Below, in pieces: positions 34,263-42,206 of a stretch of DNA of 64,000 nucleotides. The notes beneath the pieces were generated by a model. It ran no database searches. It was not told the origin of the DNA and saw only the letters and a program-made list of their open reading frames with translations. The DNA is taken from NCBI RefSeq assembly GCF_004346685.1, contig NZ_SMCO01000001.1, positions 558,001-622,000 on the forward strand, written 5' to 3'. The position numbers and the translations under genes were made by a program. The DNA comes from Sulfurirhabdus autotrophica (GTDB lineage: Bacteria; Pseudomonadota; Gammaproteobacteria; Burkholderiales; SMCO01). Each line of letters begins with the position of its first letter. The first letter of the stretch is position 1.

Positions 34263-34598
34263 TTAACGCCGAGCAATCAGCATACCAATGATGACACCCA
34301 CGCAAGTACCAATCCCGACCGCTTTCCAGGGATTTTCATGGACATATTCATCCGTGACTTTAGCTGCCTGTTTGGTTCGCTCTACAAGAGCCGCTTCAGC
34401 GGAAGCGAGGCGCACCTTGGCATTTTTAAGACTTTCCTTGATGCGCTCTCTGGCAGAAGCTACGCCTTCACCAGCCTGGTTTGCAGTAGCTCGTAGCAAT
34501 TCCTCAGCATCCGCAACAACTACACGCAAATCATCCATCAATTTTTCTTTTGGGGTTACATCATCCGAGTCTTCAGTAACCATTGTGTTAGCGTTCAT
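34263..34598 (-). CDS. DUF883 (ElaB/YqjD/YgaM) family protein
   Basis: 111 residues. Long amphipathic helical region (KLMDDLRVVVADAEELLRAT ANQ, ARERIKESLKNAKVRLASAE) and one C-terminal transmembrane helix with the family motif HENPWKAVGIGTCVGVIIGM. Members are tail-anchored inner-membrane proteins that bind ribosomes in stationary phase. Strong AGGAG site. First gene of the leftward operon with YqjE and YqjK homologues. Confidence 0.9.
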   Translation of the reverse strand: MNANTMVTEDSDDVTPKEKLMDDLRVVVADAEELLRATANQAGEGVASARERIKESLKNAKVRLASAEAALVERTKQAAKVTDEYVHENPWKAVGIGTCVGVIIGMLIARR

Positions 34599-34752
34599 TT
34601 CACCTCTCCTTATGCAAACCAGTTATATCTAATTTAAGAATAGCTGGCAGATGGGAAATATCAAGGTGAATATGAGCCGATTGGTCATCCTTACAAAAGT
34701 AAAATGTACTTATTTTCAATATTCATGCTCACCCGTGAAAAAATCCACTGGA

Positions 34753-34787
34753 CATATTCAGTTAGTTAGCTAAACTAACTGAATATG
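34753..34787. promoter_or_regulatory. Perfect 35-bp operator dyad over a start codon
   Basis: Two perfect 15-bp arms (34753-34767, CATATTCAGTTAGTT, and 34773-34787) with a 5-nt spacer AGCTA. The right arm ends in the ATG of the MarR-type gene. It could block transcription when bound by the regulator, and in RNA would fold into a hairpin that hides the start codon. Confidence 0.85.
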
Positions 34788-35195
34788 AAAAAACCAAATA
34801 TTGTTCACTTGCTTGAACAAATTCGAATAGTAGAGCAGAAGATCACGCTCATACTCATTGACACCGCTTTGACATTATCCCAGTTTCGCTTGTTATGCCT
34901 GCTTCAATATAGTGAATTACCACTTCAAGGTACAACAATAAGTACGCTTTTAGGCATATCAAAACCTTCTGTCACAATGCAACTTAAAGCCCTTGACGAA
35001 GCCGGGCTTCTTCAAATTGAACATTCCAATGCTGATAAAAGAATTTCACTTATTTCTTTAAGCAAACAGGGTAGGCAGCGAATGAAAGTGACACTTGAAA
35101 ATCTGGCTGCATTAGAAAAACATATTCATGGAGATGAATTAAGTTTGATACTGAAAAATATTCATTATTCATCCACCAAAAACGAGGAACATTAA
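34785..35195 (+). CDS. MarR-family transcriptional regulator
   Basis: 136 residues. Winged-helix protein: LTLSQFRLLCLLQYSELPLQ, TTISTLLGISKPSVTMQLKA LDEAGLL (recognition helix) and ADKRISLISLSKQGRQRM (wing with the D-x-R signature). The ATG lies inside a 35-bp perfect dyad and lacks a normal leader, so expression is probably tightly autoregulated. It abuts the TusA-like gene (stop then ATG with no gap). Confidence 0.85.
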   Translation: MKKPNIVHLLEQIRIVEQKITLILIDTALTLSQFRLLCLLQYSELPLQGTTISTLLGISKPSVTMQLKALDEAGLLQIEHSNADKRISLISLSKQGRQRMKVTLENLAALEKHIHGDELSLILKNIHYSSTKNEEH

Positions 35196-35423
35196 ATGAG
35201 CCACGATCATTTTATTGACATAAAAAATATGTGTTGTGCTGCACCCATCGTTCTTTTAACCAAAAGCATCAAATTGTTCAAATCCGGGGATGTTGTTTTA
35301 ATTGAATCAAATAAAGTATCAATGGTTAATGATATATCGGCCTACTGCAAAATGACCCAGCATTTGCTGATAAAACATGAAGAAATTAGCGGACTTCATC
35401 ATTTCTGGATACAGATAAAATAG
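35196..35423 (+). CDS. TusA/SirA-like small protein
   Basis: 75 residues. The layout CxxAPIVLLTKSIKLFKSGD VVLIES...DISAYCKMTQHLL fits the TusA fold: a Cys-x-x-P start, helix, GD turn and a second helix after D-I. The usual CPxP reads CCAAP, keeping the nucleophilic Cys. TusA-like proteins pass sulfur in tRNA thiolation, molybdopterin or sulfur-oxidation pathways. Immediately downstream of the MarR gene and co-transcribed, suggesting regulation by a sulfur species. Confidence 0.65.
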   Translation: MSHDHFIDIKNMCCAAPIVLLTKSIKLFKSGDVVLIESNKVSMVNDISAYCKMTQHLLIKHEEISGLHHFWIQIK

Positions 35424-35795
35424 ACCTTGTTAAATTTACGCGACATTACCCATGCGATATGAATTAACAAGATTTTCAACTCATGTCATTCCACACTGGA
35501 GAATATTGAAGCATGTAGAAGTTAATAACCTTCATGCTTTCACCTTCTCTTCACAATCCAGAACATGTCTAACCATTAAAATGAAATCCAGTTCCATTTT
35601 GGAAGTAGTTTTCGTGGATGCCTTCTGACATTTCGCAGTAAATAGGCTTTTTTCTTCAACAATTGGCAATTCTTATAGTAAATATGCATAAGAATGAAAG
35701 TCATTTCTTTACTTTTCGCAGACATTTTCTATGATTGATAAATCTACTAGTAGAACAAGACTACCAGTAGAAATATCTTAATTGGAGTGGATGCT
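35424..35795. other. Intergenic region with CTAC(T/C)AGTAG repeats
   Basis: 372 bp without a supported ORF, A/T-rich. Just upstream of the cytochrome cluster are two near-palindromic decamers, CTACTAGTAG (35744-35753) and CTACCAGTAG (35761-35770), 17 bp apart, a candidate operator pair. Confidence 0.5.
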
Positions 35796-38333
35796 ATGAA
35801 ACGAGGTCTTGTTCTGGCCACTGTTGTGGGTCTGGGTTTTGTTATTGCTGCGAGTGTTGCTGGCAAACTTGAAGCTCCCCCGCCTGCACCTTTACCTATT
35901 ACTGCTGCCCCAACACCAGCAGCACCTGAAGAGAGCACCCCTTATAGCGAAGCCGGCTTTCATCAAGGTGAGGCAGGCCTGACACCCTCTGAGCGTGCCG
36001 GACGAGAAATCTGGTACAAGGCCACCGCAGGTAATGACCGCTTTCATACCTATGTTTTTCAGCAACGCATTGGCGTACTCATTGACTGGTTCAAGGTATT
36101 ACGCACGGATGAAAGGGATAACCGCTTCAAAACCTGGGGAATGATAAATGACCCGAGCTGTTGCCAACCTGGCTCTCCCAACTGCCCTGCCAAGAGCACT
36201 GAAGAAACCTACGGTTTTGACTGGTGTCCGGGAGATGACAAATTACTGAAATTCGTCGGGAAAAATGGCTATACCGACCCTGCTTGTGATTTCAAGGACG
36301 CACCGGCTGATCCGAAAGATGCTCACGCCAGCCAAAAACAGTCTTCTTGCGACCTTGCATTTGGCACCTCCACCGGCATGATGGGAATACGAAAGTTCCC
36401 CAATCCGCTGTTCAATGCAGAAGCCTGGAAAAAACTGAATAATGGCAAACTGGGAACTTGGGATGGTTACGACCGAAAATTGTCGGAAAACAAGACATTA
36501 TCCGACTCTAAAGTCAGCAAGTTAGTTGATGGCTCCATACAGCCGCCCTTCCGTATTGGCATGGCGTGCGGCGCATGCCATATCGCATTTAACCCTGCCA
36601 ATCCCCCCTCTGACCCAGCCCATCCAAAATGGGAAAATTTGCGAGGGGCTATCGGCAATCAATATTCCCACATTTCAGAAATCATGGTCTCCGGCATGCC
36701 GCGAGACTCTCTGGAATGGCAGGTATTCGCACATGCACGCCCCGGTACCAGCGACACTTCAGCGGTTCCCACTGACCAGATCAACAACCCGGGGACCATG
36801 AATACACTGATCAATATACTGCAACGGCCGGTACATGCCGGCGAGCGTGTTCTGGCATGGCGGAAGGCATCATCATGTGCAGCTGGATCGGATGAGAAGA
36901 CTTGCTGGTGTGAACCAGGCAAGCCCGGCAAATGCTGGCTCCGAAGCGAAAAGGAAGAGGCCGTTCATCACATTCTGAAAGGGGGTGGTGACTCTATTGG
37001 AGCGCTGGGAGCTATTCAGCGGGTGTACTTCAATATTGGATCATGTTCCGAGCAATGTTGGGTGAATCACCTGACGGATTTAAGGCAGCTTGATCCTGAC
37101 ACGCGCAATTTTGGGCAGACACCTTTCAACATTGGCCAGTGCCGCCGCGATTGCCCTAACTTCCGTGCAATCGAAGACCGGCTACCCGACATTCTAGGAT
37201 TTCTGCTTTCCAAAGAGGCGACTGCAACCGATCTTTCCACTGCACGGGAAAATGCACTGAAACAACAAAATCCTCAAGCTAAATATACCCATGATGATCT
37301 GGTGGGAGATCTGGAACGCGAGTATGAAAAAGATGCGGTGAGCCATGGTCGAAGCGTATTTGCAGCAAATTGTGCGCGTTGCCATTCCAGCCAGCCTGGC
37401 AAGGAAGATTTCCATGCTTTATCCAAAGAAACCGGTCTGCGAGCCGACTGGTTAGGTAATGATAACCTTACGCCTGCTTCAGAAGTAGGCACATTCCGTT
37501 GTCGTGCTTTGCATTCCAATCATATGAATGGACACATCTGGGAAGAATTTGCTTCACAAACCCACCATGCCTTGCCGCCTGATAAAGGGATACCAGAAAT
37601 GAGCGGAGATGGCCGGGGCTATTACCGCAATATTTCTTTGGTGAATCTGTGGGCAACGGCACCTTTCATGCACAACAATGCAATGGGTCCGGAAGTTTGC
37701 GGCTGGGGCGCAGGACAGCCTTACGACTTCTATCGCCCTTCGTATGTAGACGGGCAGACCAAACAGCTACTCGCCTCTGATAAGCAACCCGGATGCGTAC
37801 CTTACGACCCCAGCGTTGAAGGACGTTACAAGTTGTATAAAGAATCGATGCTGCAACTCCTGTATCCCGAGCGGCGCATCCCTAAAATTACTAAACTGGA
37901 TCAGGATATTGTGCTCGATCTTGGTCCTAAAGTGTGGGATGGGAAAGACGAGAAAAAACTGTTTGGATTTACCTTGCGCATTCCTGCAGGCACAAATGCA
38001 GGGTTGTTAGGTAACTTCCAGCACAAACCTTTCATAGTCGATCTGGTTCAGGCCAAAACCAAACCTCAGGAACTGGAAGCCAGGTTAACCAAGCAGCTTG
38101 GTGCCAGCAACGGCCATAAAGTGGCGCAGGAAATGAAAACCATTGCCACTGCGATAACCAATGACCCTTCGCAATTACTGGCCACCATAAAGGCAGCCAA
38201 AGAACGGTTGCCGCTTTTGTTGGAAGTGTATAGCTCCTGCACTGCGGATGTGGAGAATGACGGGCACCGTTTTGGACAGGATTTGAGTGACAAGGATAAG
38301 AAGGCACTGATTGCCTTCCTTGCTACATTGTAG
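35796..38333 (+). CDS. Large exported di-heme c-type cytochrome
   Basis: 845 residues. N-terminal signal/anchor (LVLATVVGLGFVIAASVAGK) followed by a Pro-rich linker (APPPAPLPITAAPTPAAPEE). Heme motifs CGACH near residue 257 and CARCH near 525. A late segment SLVNLWATAPFMHNNAMGPE resembles the APYLHNGS loop of di-heme peroxidase/RoxA-like proteins. Many additional cysteines (e.g. CCQPGSPNCP, CSEQCW) suggest disulfides. The ATG at 35796 is chosen for GGAG 8 nt upstream; a GTG at 35787 is also in frame. First gene of the cytochrome cluster. Probably a periplasmic or surface redox enzyme; substrate unknown. Confidence 0.82.
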   Translation: MKRGLVLATVVGLGFVIAASVAGKLEAPPPAPLPITAAPTPAAPEESTPYSEAGFHQGEAGLTPSERAGREIWYKATAGNDRFHTYVFQQRIGVLIDWFKVLRTDERDNRFKTWGMINDPSCCQPGSPNCPAKSTEETYGFDWCPGDDKLLKFVGKNGYTDPACDFKDAPADPKDAHASQKQSSCDLAFGTSTGMMGIRKFPNPLFNAEAWKKLNNGKLGTWDGYDRKLSENKTLSDSKVSKLVDGSIQPPFRIGMACGACHIAFNPANPPSDPAHPKWENLRGAIGNQYSHISEIMVSGMPRDSLEWQVFAHARPGTSDTSAVPTDQINNPGTMNTLINILQRPVHAGERVLAWRKASSCAAGSDEKTCWCEPGKPGKCWLRSEKEEAVHHILKGGGDSIGALGAIQRVYFNIGSCSEQCWVNHLTDLRQLDPDTRNFGQTPFNIGQCRRDCPNFRAIEDRLPDILGFLLSKEATATDLSTARENALKQQNPQAKYTHDDLVGDLEREYEKDAVSHGRSVFAANCARCHSSQPGKEDFHALSKETGLRADWLGNDNLTPASEVGTFRCRALHSNHMNGHIWEEFASQTHHALPPDKGIPEMSGDGRGYYRNISLVNLWATAPFMHNNAMGPEVCGWGAGQPYDFYRPSYVDGQTKQLLASDKQPGCVPYDPSVEGRYKLYKESMLQLLYPERRIPKITKLDQDIVLDLGPKVWDGKDEKKLFGFTLRIPAGTNAGLLGNFQHKPFIVDLVQAKTKPQELEARLTKQLGASNGHKVAQEMKTIATAITNDPSQLLATIKAAKERLPLLLEVYSSCTADVENDGHRFGQDLSDKDKKALIAFLATL

Positions 38334-38431
38334 GTACAGGCTGCCACAACACAAACATATATGTACATATGTACGTATTAAATATTCGCTGATATTTTTC
38401 AGGGACTGTAAATCAGGAAACAACTATTGTT

Positions 38432-39436
38432 ATGGTTATCCGAACTATCCTAATCGGTTTGTCTATCTGCTTACTAGCGAGCTGTGCCGAACTTGCTGAG
38501 CTTGAGAAAAAGCTCGCAGGCACACCTGCCCCACTCTCTCCACGTGTTTACGTTGCCAATGAGAGTTCTAATACCGTTTCCGTCATTGATGCTCTGACGT
38601 TCCAGACGATTGCCACCATTGATGCCAAAAACTTCTCAACACACGATCTCGCACTTTCACGTGATGGAACACTTTTATACGCAACCAATCTTGCTTCAGG
38701 CCGGCTTTCAGTCATAGATACTCGCAAAATGGAAACAATTGCCTCAATTTACACCGGAAGCCGCTGCCATGTGGTCGCACTTACCAATGACAACCGCTTT
38801 GCCTGGGTGGCAAATATTGGTGAAGACACTATTTCAATTGTTGATACAGAAGATTTACGTATTGTAGGTACCATCGATGTCGGCAAAGGACCTACCGGCC
38901 TGACTTTTTCCCGAGATGGCAAGTTTGCCTATGTAAGCAATCAGGGGGACAAAAACGTTGCTGTAGTGGACACCACCACATACAAGGTTATCAAAACCAT
39001 CCCTGTTGGTACTAACCCGCACTTTCTGACACTTGGCCCAGATGGGCGTATCTGGGGAGCAAACTCAGGGGGAAATGATATTTATGTGATCGACCCTGCT
39101 ACCCAGACCAAAGTAGCCACCCTTGAGGTAGGGCCGAATCCTCAGCAAATTGCTTTCGCTTACAAGGGGATGATGGGTCCTAACGCCTATGTCACTGTGA
39201 GCGGTGCAAATCAGGTCGCTGTTGTCACTATCCACAACAATAAACTAAATGTAGTGGAGCGCATTCCTGTAGGTAATAAACCTAATGGAATTCTGGCAAA
39301 TCCAGAAGGTACCCGCATTTATGTTGGAAACGAAGTGACAAACGACTTGCGCGTATTTGATACAGGAACCAATACCATTATTGCTAAAACTCCTGTAGGG
39401 CATAAACCTATCAGGGTTGTGATGTCGCGTAACTAA
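38432..39436 (+). CDS. YVTN beta-propeller lipoprotein (YncE-like)
   Basis: 334 residues. Lipobox leader (LIGLSICLLASCAEL). The remainder is a seven-bladed propeller of about 42-residue YVTN repeats, each with the pattern (V/A)YVxNxxxNTVSVIDxxTxx... for example VYVANESSNTVSVIDALTF, AYVSNQGDKNVAVVDTTTY and IYVGNEVTNDLRVFDTGTN. Surface or periplasmic binding scaffold. It follows the large cytochrome by about 100 bp and probably docks electron-transfer or substrate partners. Confidence 0.9.
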   Translation: MVIRTILIGLSICLLASCAELAELEKKLAGTPAPLSPRVYVANESSNTVSVIDALTFQTIATIDAKNFSTHDLALSRDGTLLYATNLASGRLSVIDTRKMETIASIYTGSRCHVVALTNDNRFAWVANIGEDTISIVDTEDLRIVGTIDVGKGPTGLTFSRDGKFAYVSNQGDKNVAVVDTTTYKVIKTIPVGTNPHFLTLGPDGRIWGANSGGNDIYVIDPATQTKVATLEVGPNPQQIAFAYKGMMGPNAYVTVSGANQVAVVTIHNNKLNVVERIPVGNKPNGILANPEGTRIYVGNEVTNDLRVFDTGTNTIIAKTPVGHKPIRVVMSRN

Positions 39437-39461
39437 GCAGTTACTAAATAAGGAAATATGA

Positions 39462-40790
39462 ATGATTTTTTCTGGCTGCTCAATGGTGTCTGCAGCAAAA
39501 AAATGGAACAGACAATATTTGTTTCTGTTCACCCTATTGGCGATCTCATTCTTCCCCACTATTGCACGTAGTGCAGATGGTGTTGCTGTTGGTTTTGCCA
39601 AGAAAGCAGTGGGAACCCTAGTGGTAGTGCGAGCTGACGGGATAGAAGAGAGATTAAGCGGAAAAGGGAGAATGCCTCTATTTGAAGGCGATGTTGTGCG
39701 TACCGATGACAACAGCGTTGCATTGCTGGAGTTGAATAGTGATATTCAAGTAGGGCTAAACCGCAGCACCAGTTTCAAGATTGTTTCTCGATGGGAAAAA
39801 GCAAACGGAATTACACGCATTCTCCGTTTGAAAGAGGGCATGCTGTGGGTCAAAACCAGTGGTGGAGTGAAGCAATTGGAAGTAGAAACACCTGTAGCCA
39901 TTGCCGTAGTTAAAGGGACTGAATTTATTATTGAAGCATTGAAAGATGGCACCAGCAATTTAAAAGTCATTGAAGGCCTTGTGGAATTTGGTACAGCTTT
40001 TGGTACCTGTCCTATCCGCACTTCCACTGTCAGTCATGCAGAACAGGGCAAAAAATGTACCAAACCAGTGGTTGCTGATGTTACGCCTGCTGCCAATTGG
40101 ACTGCAGCACTACTCGACACCAAAGCGAGTAAAAATGGTGGAGGAACAATTGCCATGGCTGCACCTGCACCACCTGCACCTGCATTACCCATCTTCTGGC
40201 CACCGCCGGACGCATCAACCCACCAGAAAATTCCCCGAGCGCTCCTAGTACCTGATAACACCCATGCCCAAACCTGGGCAAACGTTGCCGCCAGGATGGA
40301 GAAAGCGCTCGCTAAAAATGGCTATTCCAGCCCTGGATATTATTCAGTTCCTGAAGGCTTTGCTTTAATCAGCCAACTAGAGCGCATCAACCCGGATGCC
40401 ACACCAACGCCCCCCAATGAACGCTGGAAAATCAAAGTGGACCCTGCCAGCATTGTCCCCTTCAATTTAGGTGCTTACCTGAAAGCATTATTGGGTAAGG
40501 ATGCAGGCTATTTCAGAGTCATTGCTTTTGTATTCACTCCTGTATCCATTGTGACCAGTGGCGCTGAAGCCAATATTGAAGAAGCAAAGCTTTGGGTTGG
40601 TCAAGGGGGTACAAAGCTTCCTCGAATTCTTTCAAAACAATTATATGGCGAAGATATGGTAGCCACCGCTTTGATCTATGAATTCGAAATTCCCAGCCAT
40701 GGTGAAGCGGCCAGACTGAACAAACCTTCCGAACACAATGGCCAGCAACATTTAAAAGCGGCCAAAATTCTGCAAGCGCTTGGAGGTTAG
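39462..40790 (+). CDS. FecR-domain exported protein
   Basis: 442 residues with a signal peptide (LFLFTLLAISFFPTIARSAD). A FecR-like domain lies at about residues 50-170: GTLVVVRADGIEERLSGKGR, LFEGDVVRTDDNSVALLELN, RILRLKEGMLWVKTSG and VETPVAIAVVKGTEFIIEA. A Pro/Ala-rich linker (APAPPAPALPIFWPPPD) leads to an unassigned C-terminal domain. It lacks a sigma-factor partner, so it is unlikely to be a classical FecR sensor; many such proteins bind surface polymers. Confidence 0.85.
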   Translation: MIFSGCSMVSAAKKWNRQYLFLFTLLAISFFPTIARSADGVAVGFAKKAVGTLVVVRADGIEERLSGKGRMPLFEGDVVRTDDNSVALLELNSDIQVGLNRSTSFKIVSRWEKANGITRILRLKEGMLWVKTSGGVKQLEVETPVAIAVVKGTEFIIEALKDGTSNLKVIEGLVEFGTAFGTCPIRTSTVSHAEQGKKCTKPVVADVTPAANWTAALLDTKASKNGGGTIAMAAPAPPAPALPIFWPPPDASTHQKIPRALLVPDNTHAQTWANVAARMEKALAKNGYSSPGYYSVPEGFALISQLERINPDATPTPPNERWKIKVDPASIVPFNLGAYLKALLGKDAGYFRVIAFVFTPVSIVTSGAEANIEEAKLWVGQGGTKLPRILSKQLYGEDMVATALIYEFEIPSHGEAARLNKPSEHNGQQHLKAAKILQALGG

Positions 40791-40792
40791 TC

Positions 40793-41218
40793 ATGCTTAT
40801 TTCCATGACAGCTGCAAGACACAAACTGGCCATTGTCTGGTTTAGTGGTGCTGGTTTGACCTTTGCCGCTTTACTCATCATTACCACCCTGGGTAATAAC
40901 GGACATGGCCCAGTGTTATGGGACTGGTTTCTCCCTGCTGTAACGCCAAATCTTTCCCTTATCGTAGGGGTATTAGTCAGCGATCTCAGAAATAAAGCAA
41001 CGCAAGGAGAATCTGTCGAATCATTTATGTATCACTTGGCGCTTTGGCTTTCTATCGCTTATCTCCTGCTGTTGTTTATCACGCCACTCCTATCCCCTTT
41101 TACAAATGCGGCGCTAGATGTAGACCTCCAGAATTCAAAATTACCGCTTTCGCTAGTACAGGCTTTGGCTACTACGGCGTTAGGCGCTTTTTATGTGCAA
41201 CGCGAATCCAAATCATGA
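40793..41218 (+). CDS. Membrane protein of unknown function
   Basis: 141 residues with about four hydrophobic segments (LAIVWFSGAGLTFAALLIIT; NLSLIVGVLVSDL; LALWLSIAYLLLLFITPLL; LSLVQALATTALGAFYV). GGAGG inside the end of the FecR gene provides its ribosome site, so the two are coupled. No known domain. Probably an inner-membrane accessory of the cytochrome cluster. Confidence 0.7.
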   Translation: MLISMTAARHKLAIVWFSGAGLTFAALLIITTLGNNGHGPVLWDWFLPAVTPNLSLIVGVLVSDLRNKATQGESVESFMYHLALWLSIAYLLLLFITPLLSPFTNAALDVDLQNSKLPLSLVQALATTALGAFYVQRESKS

Positions 41219-41250
41219 CATCTTTTACTGCAACCACTCGGAGCAAGCTA

Positions 41251-42129
41251 ATGAAATTCAAGCTTATTGCCACCATCGCTATTTTTAGCGCAACTGTCAG
41301 CGGATGCGACCAGTTTGCTGCCATATTCAAGCCTAAACCGGATATCAAGTTTGCTCCATACAGTGCATCGTATAACACGAAGCCTGATTTAGCCGATGTT
41401 GAACATCGATTGCCTATTTCAGCTAAAGAACTGGAAAAAGTCACGCCAGAATATCTGGCAACCCTGGATCAGGAGCAGCTTGATCAAATCTATGCAAGGC
41501 TTTCGGCGGGGCCGATTCCTGATGGCGCATTTGACGGACAGATTCTTTTTGCTAAAGGATCAACAGGCAAGTTCCGTGCAGCAGAAATCATTGGTGGTCT
41601 GAAGGGACTGACTGCACAGTTAGGCGTACGCAAACTGGATATTGCGGGGGAGACCTTATGGAAAGGGAAAGTGTTTTATAGGGACCAACGTATCCTGCGC
41701 AATCGCATTGAAGATTTAGCGGTATTAAAACCCATCATAGATGACCCGGCTTCACTACAAAAAATCAGCGTAGATGGGCGGGACGCCTGGCTGTTGTTCC
41801 CTGCCAAACTTTACTGCGGACAAAGCTTGCTGGATGGACGCCGGGAATCCATCATCATTGACTATACTTTTTCAGATGAGTTGCCTGGCTACCATGAAAG
41901 ACCAGATTTTCTCGCTGGCCGTCGGGGTCTGCAAGTTCGCGACGAAATCCGTATGATTCGGCCAGGTTTTTATCTTGGCAGGGCCTACGGAGACCGGGCT
42001 TTTCTGCTGAATTTCACCCTTTACAACAAGTCGCTGGATAAAGCCGGGCACGATGCGTTTCTGATAGGTCAGACTCCAGAAGACTGCTGGGTGGGAACAC
42101 AGCAACACATCGTTACCCGTGCCAATTGA
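41251..42129 (+). CDS. Lipoprotein of unknown function
   Basis: 292 residues. Lipobox leader (LIATIAIFSATVSGCDQFAA), ATG at 41251 with GGAG 8 nt upstream; a longer frame beginning at 41044 would overlap the membrane-protein gene and lacks support. The mature protein has repeated aromatic/acidic segments (TPEYLATLDQEQLDQIYARL SAGPIPDGAFDGQILFAKG). No heme motif or known family. Cluster context suggests a periplasmic binding or assembly partner. Confidence 0.75.
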   Translation: MKFKLIATIAIFSATVSGCDQFAAIFKPKPDIKFAPYSASYNTKPDLADVEHRLPISAKELEKVTPEYLATLDQEQLDQIYARLSAGPIPDGAFDGQILFAKGSTGKFRAAEIIGGLKGLTAQLGVRKLDIAGETLWKGKVFYRDQRILRNRIEDLAVLKPIIDDPASLQKISVDGRDAWLLFPAKLYCGQSLLDGRRESIIIDYTFSDELPGYHERPDFLAGRRGLQVRDEIRMIRPGFYLGRAYGDRAFLLNFTLYNKSLDKAGHDAFLIGQTPEDCWVGTQQHIVTRAN

Positions 42130-42206
42130 ACCTGTAACGGTATATAGGCATTTATCAAAATCATGATGATCAATACCACGTTAAATTATCAACTGACCTT
42201 ACCAGG

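Noticed and set aside
38359-38370. Palindrome ATATGTACATAT upstream of the YVTN gene
   Set aside because: Short A/T-rich palindromes are expected by chance, and no second copy or nearby regulator supports it.
41044-41250. N-terminal extension of the 41251 lipoprotein
   Set aside because: It would overlap the membrane-protein gene in another frame; the lipobox leader directly after the ATG at 41251 with GGAG fixes the start.
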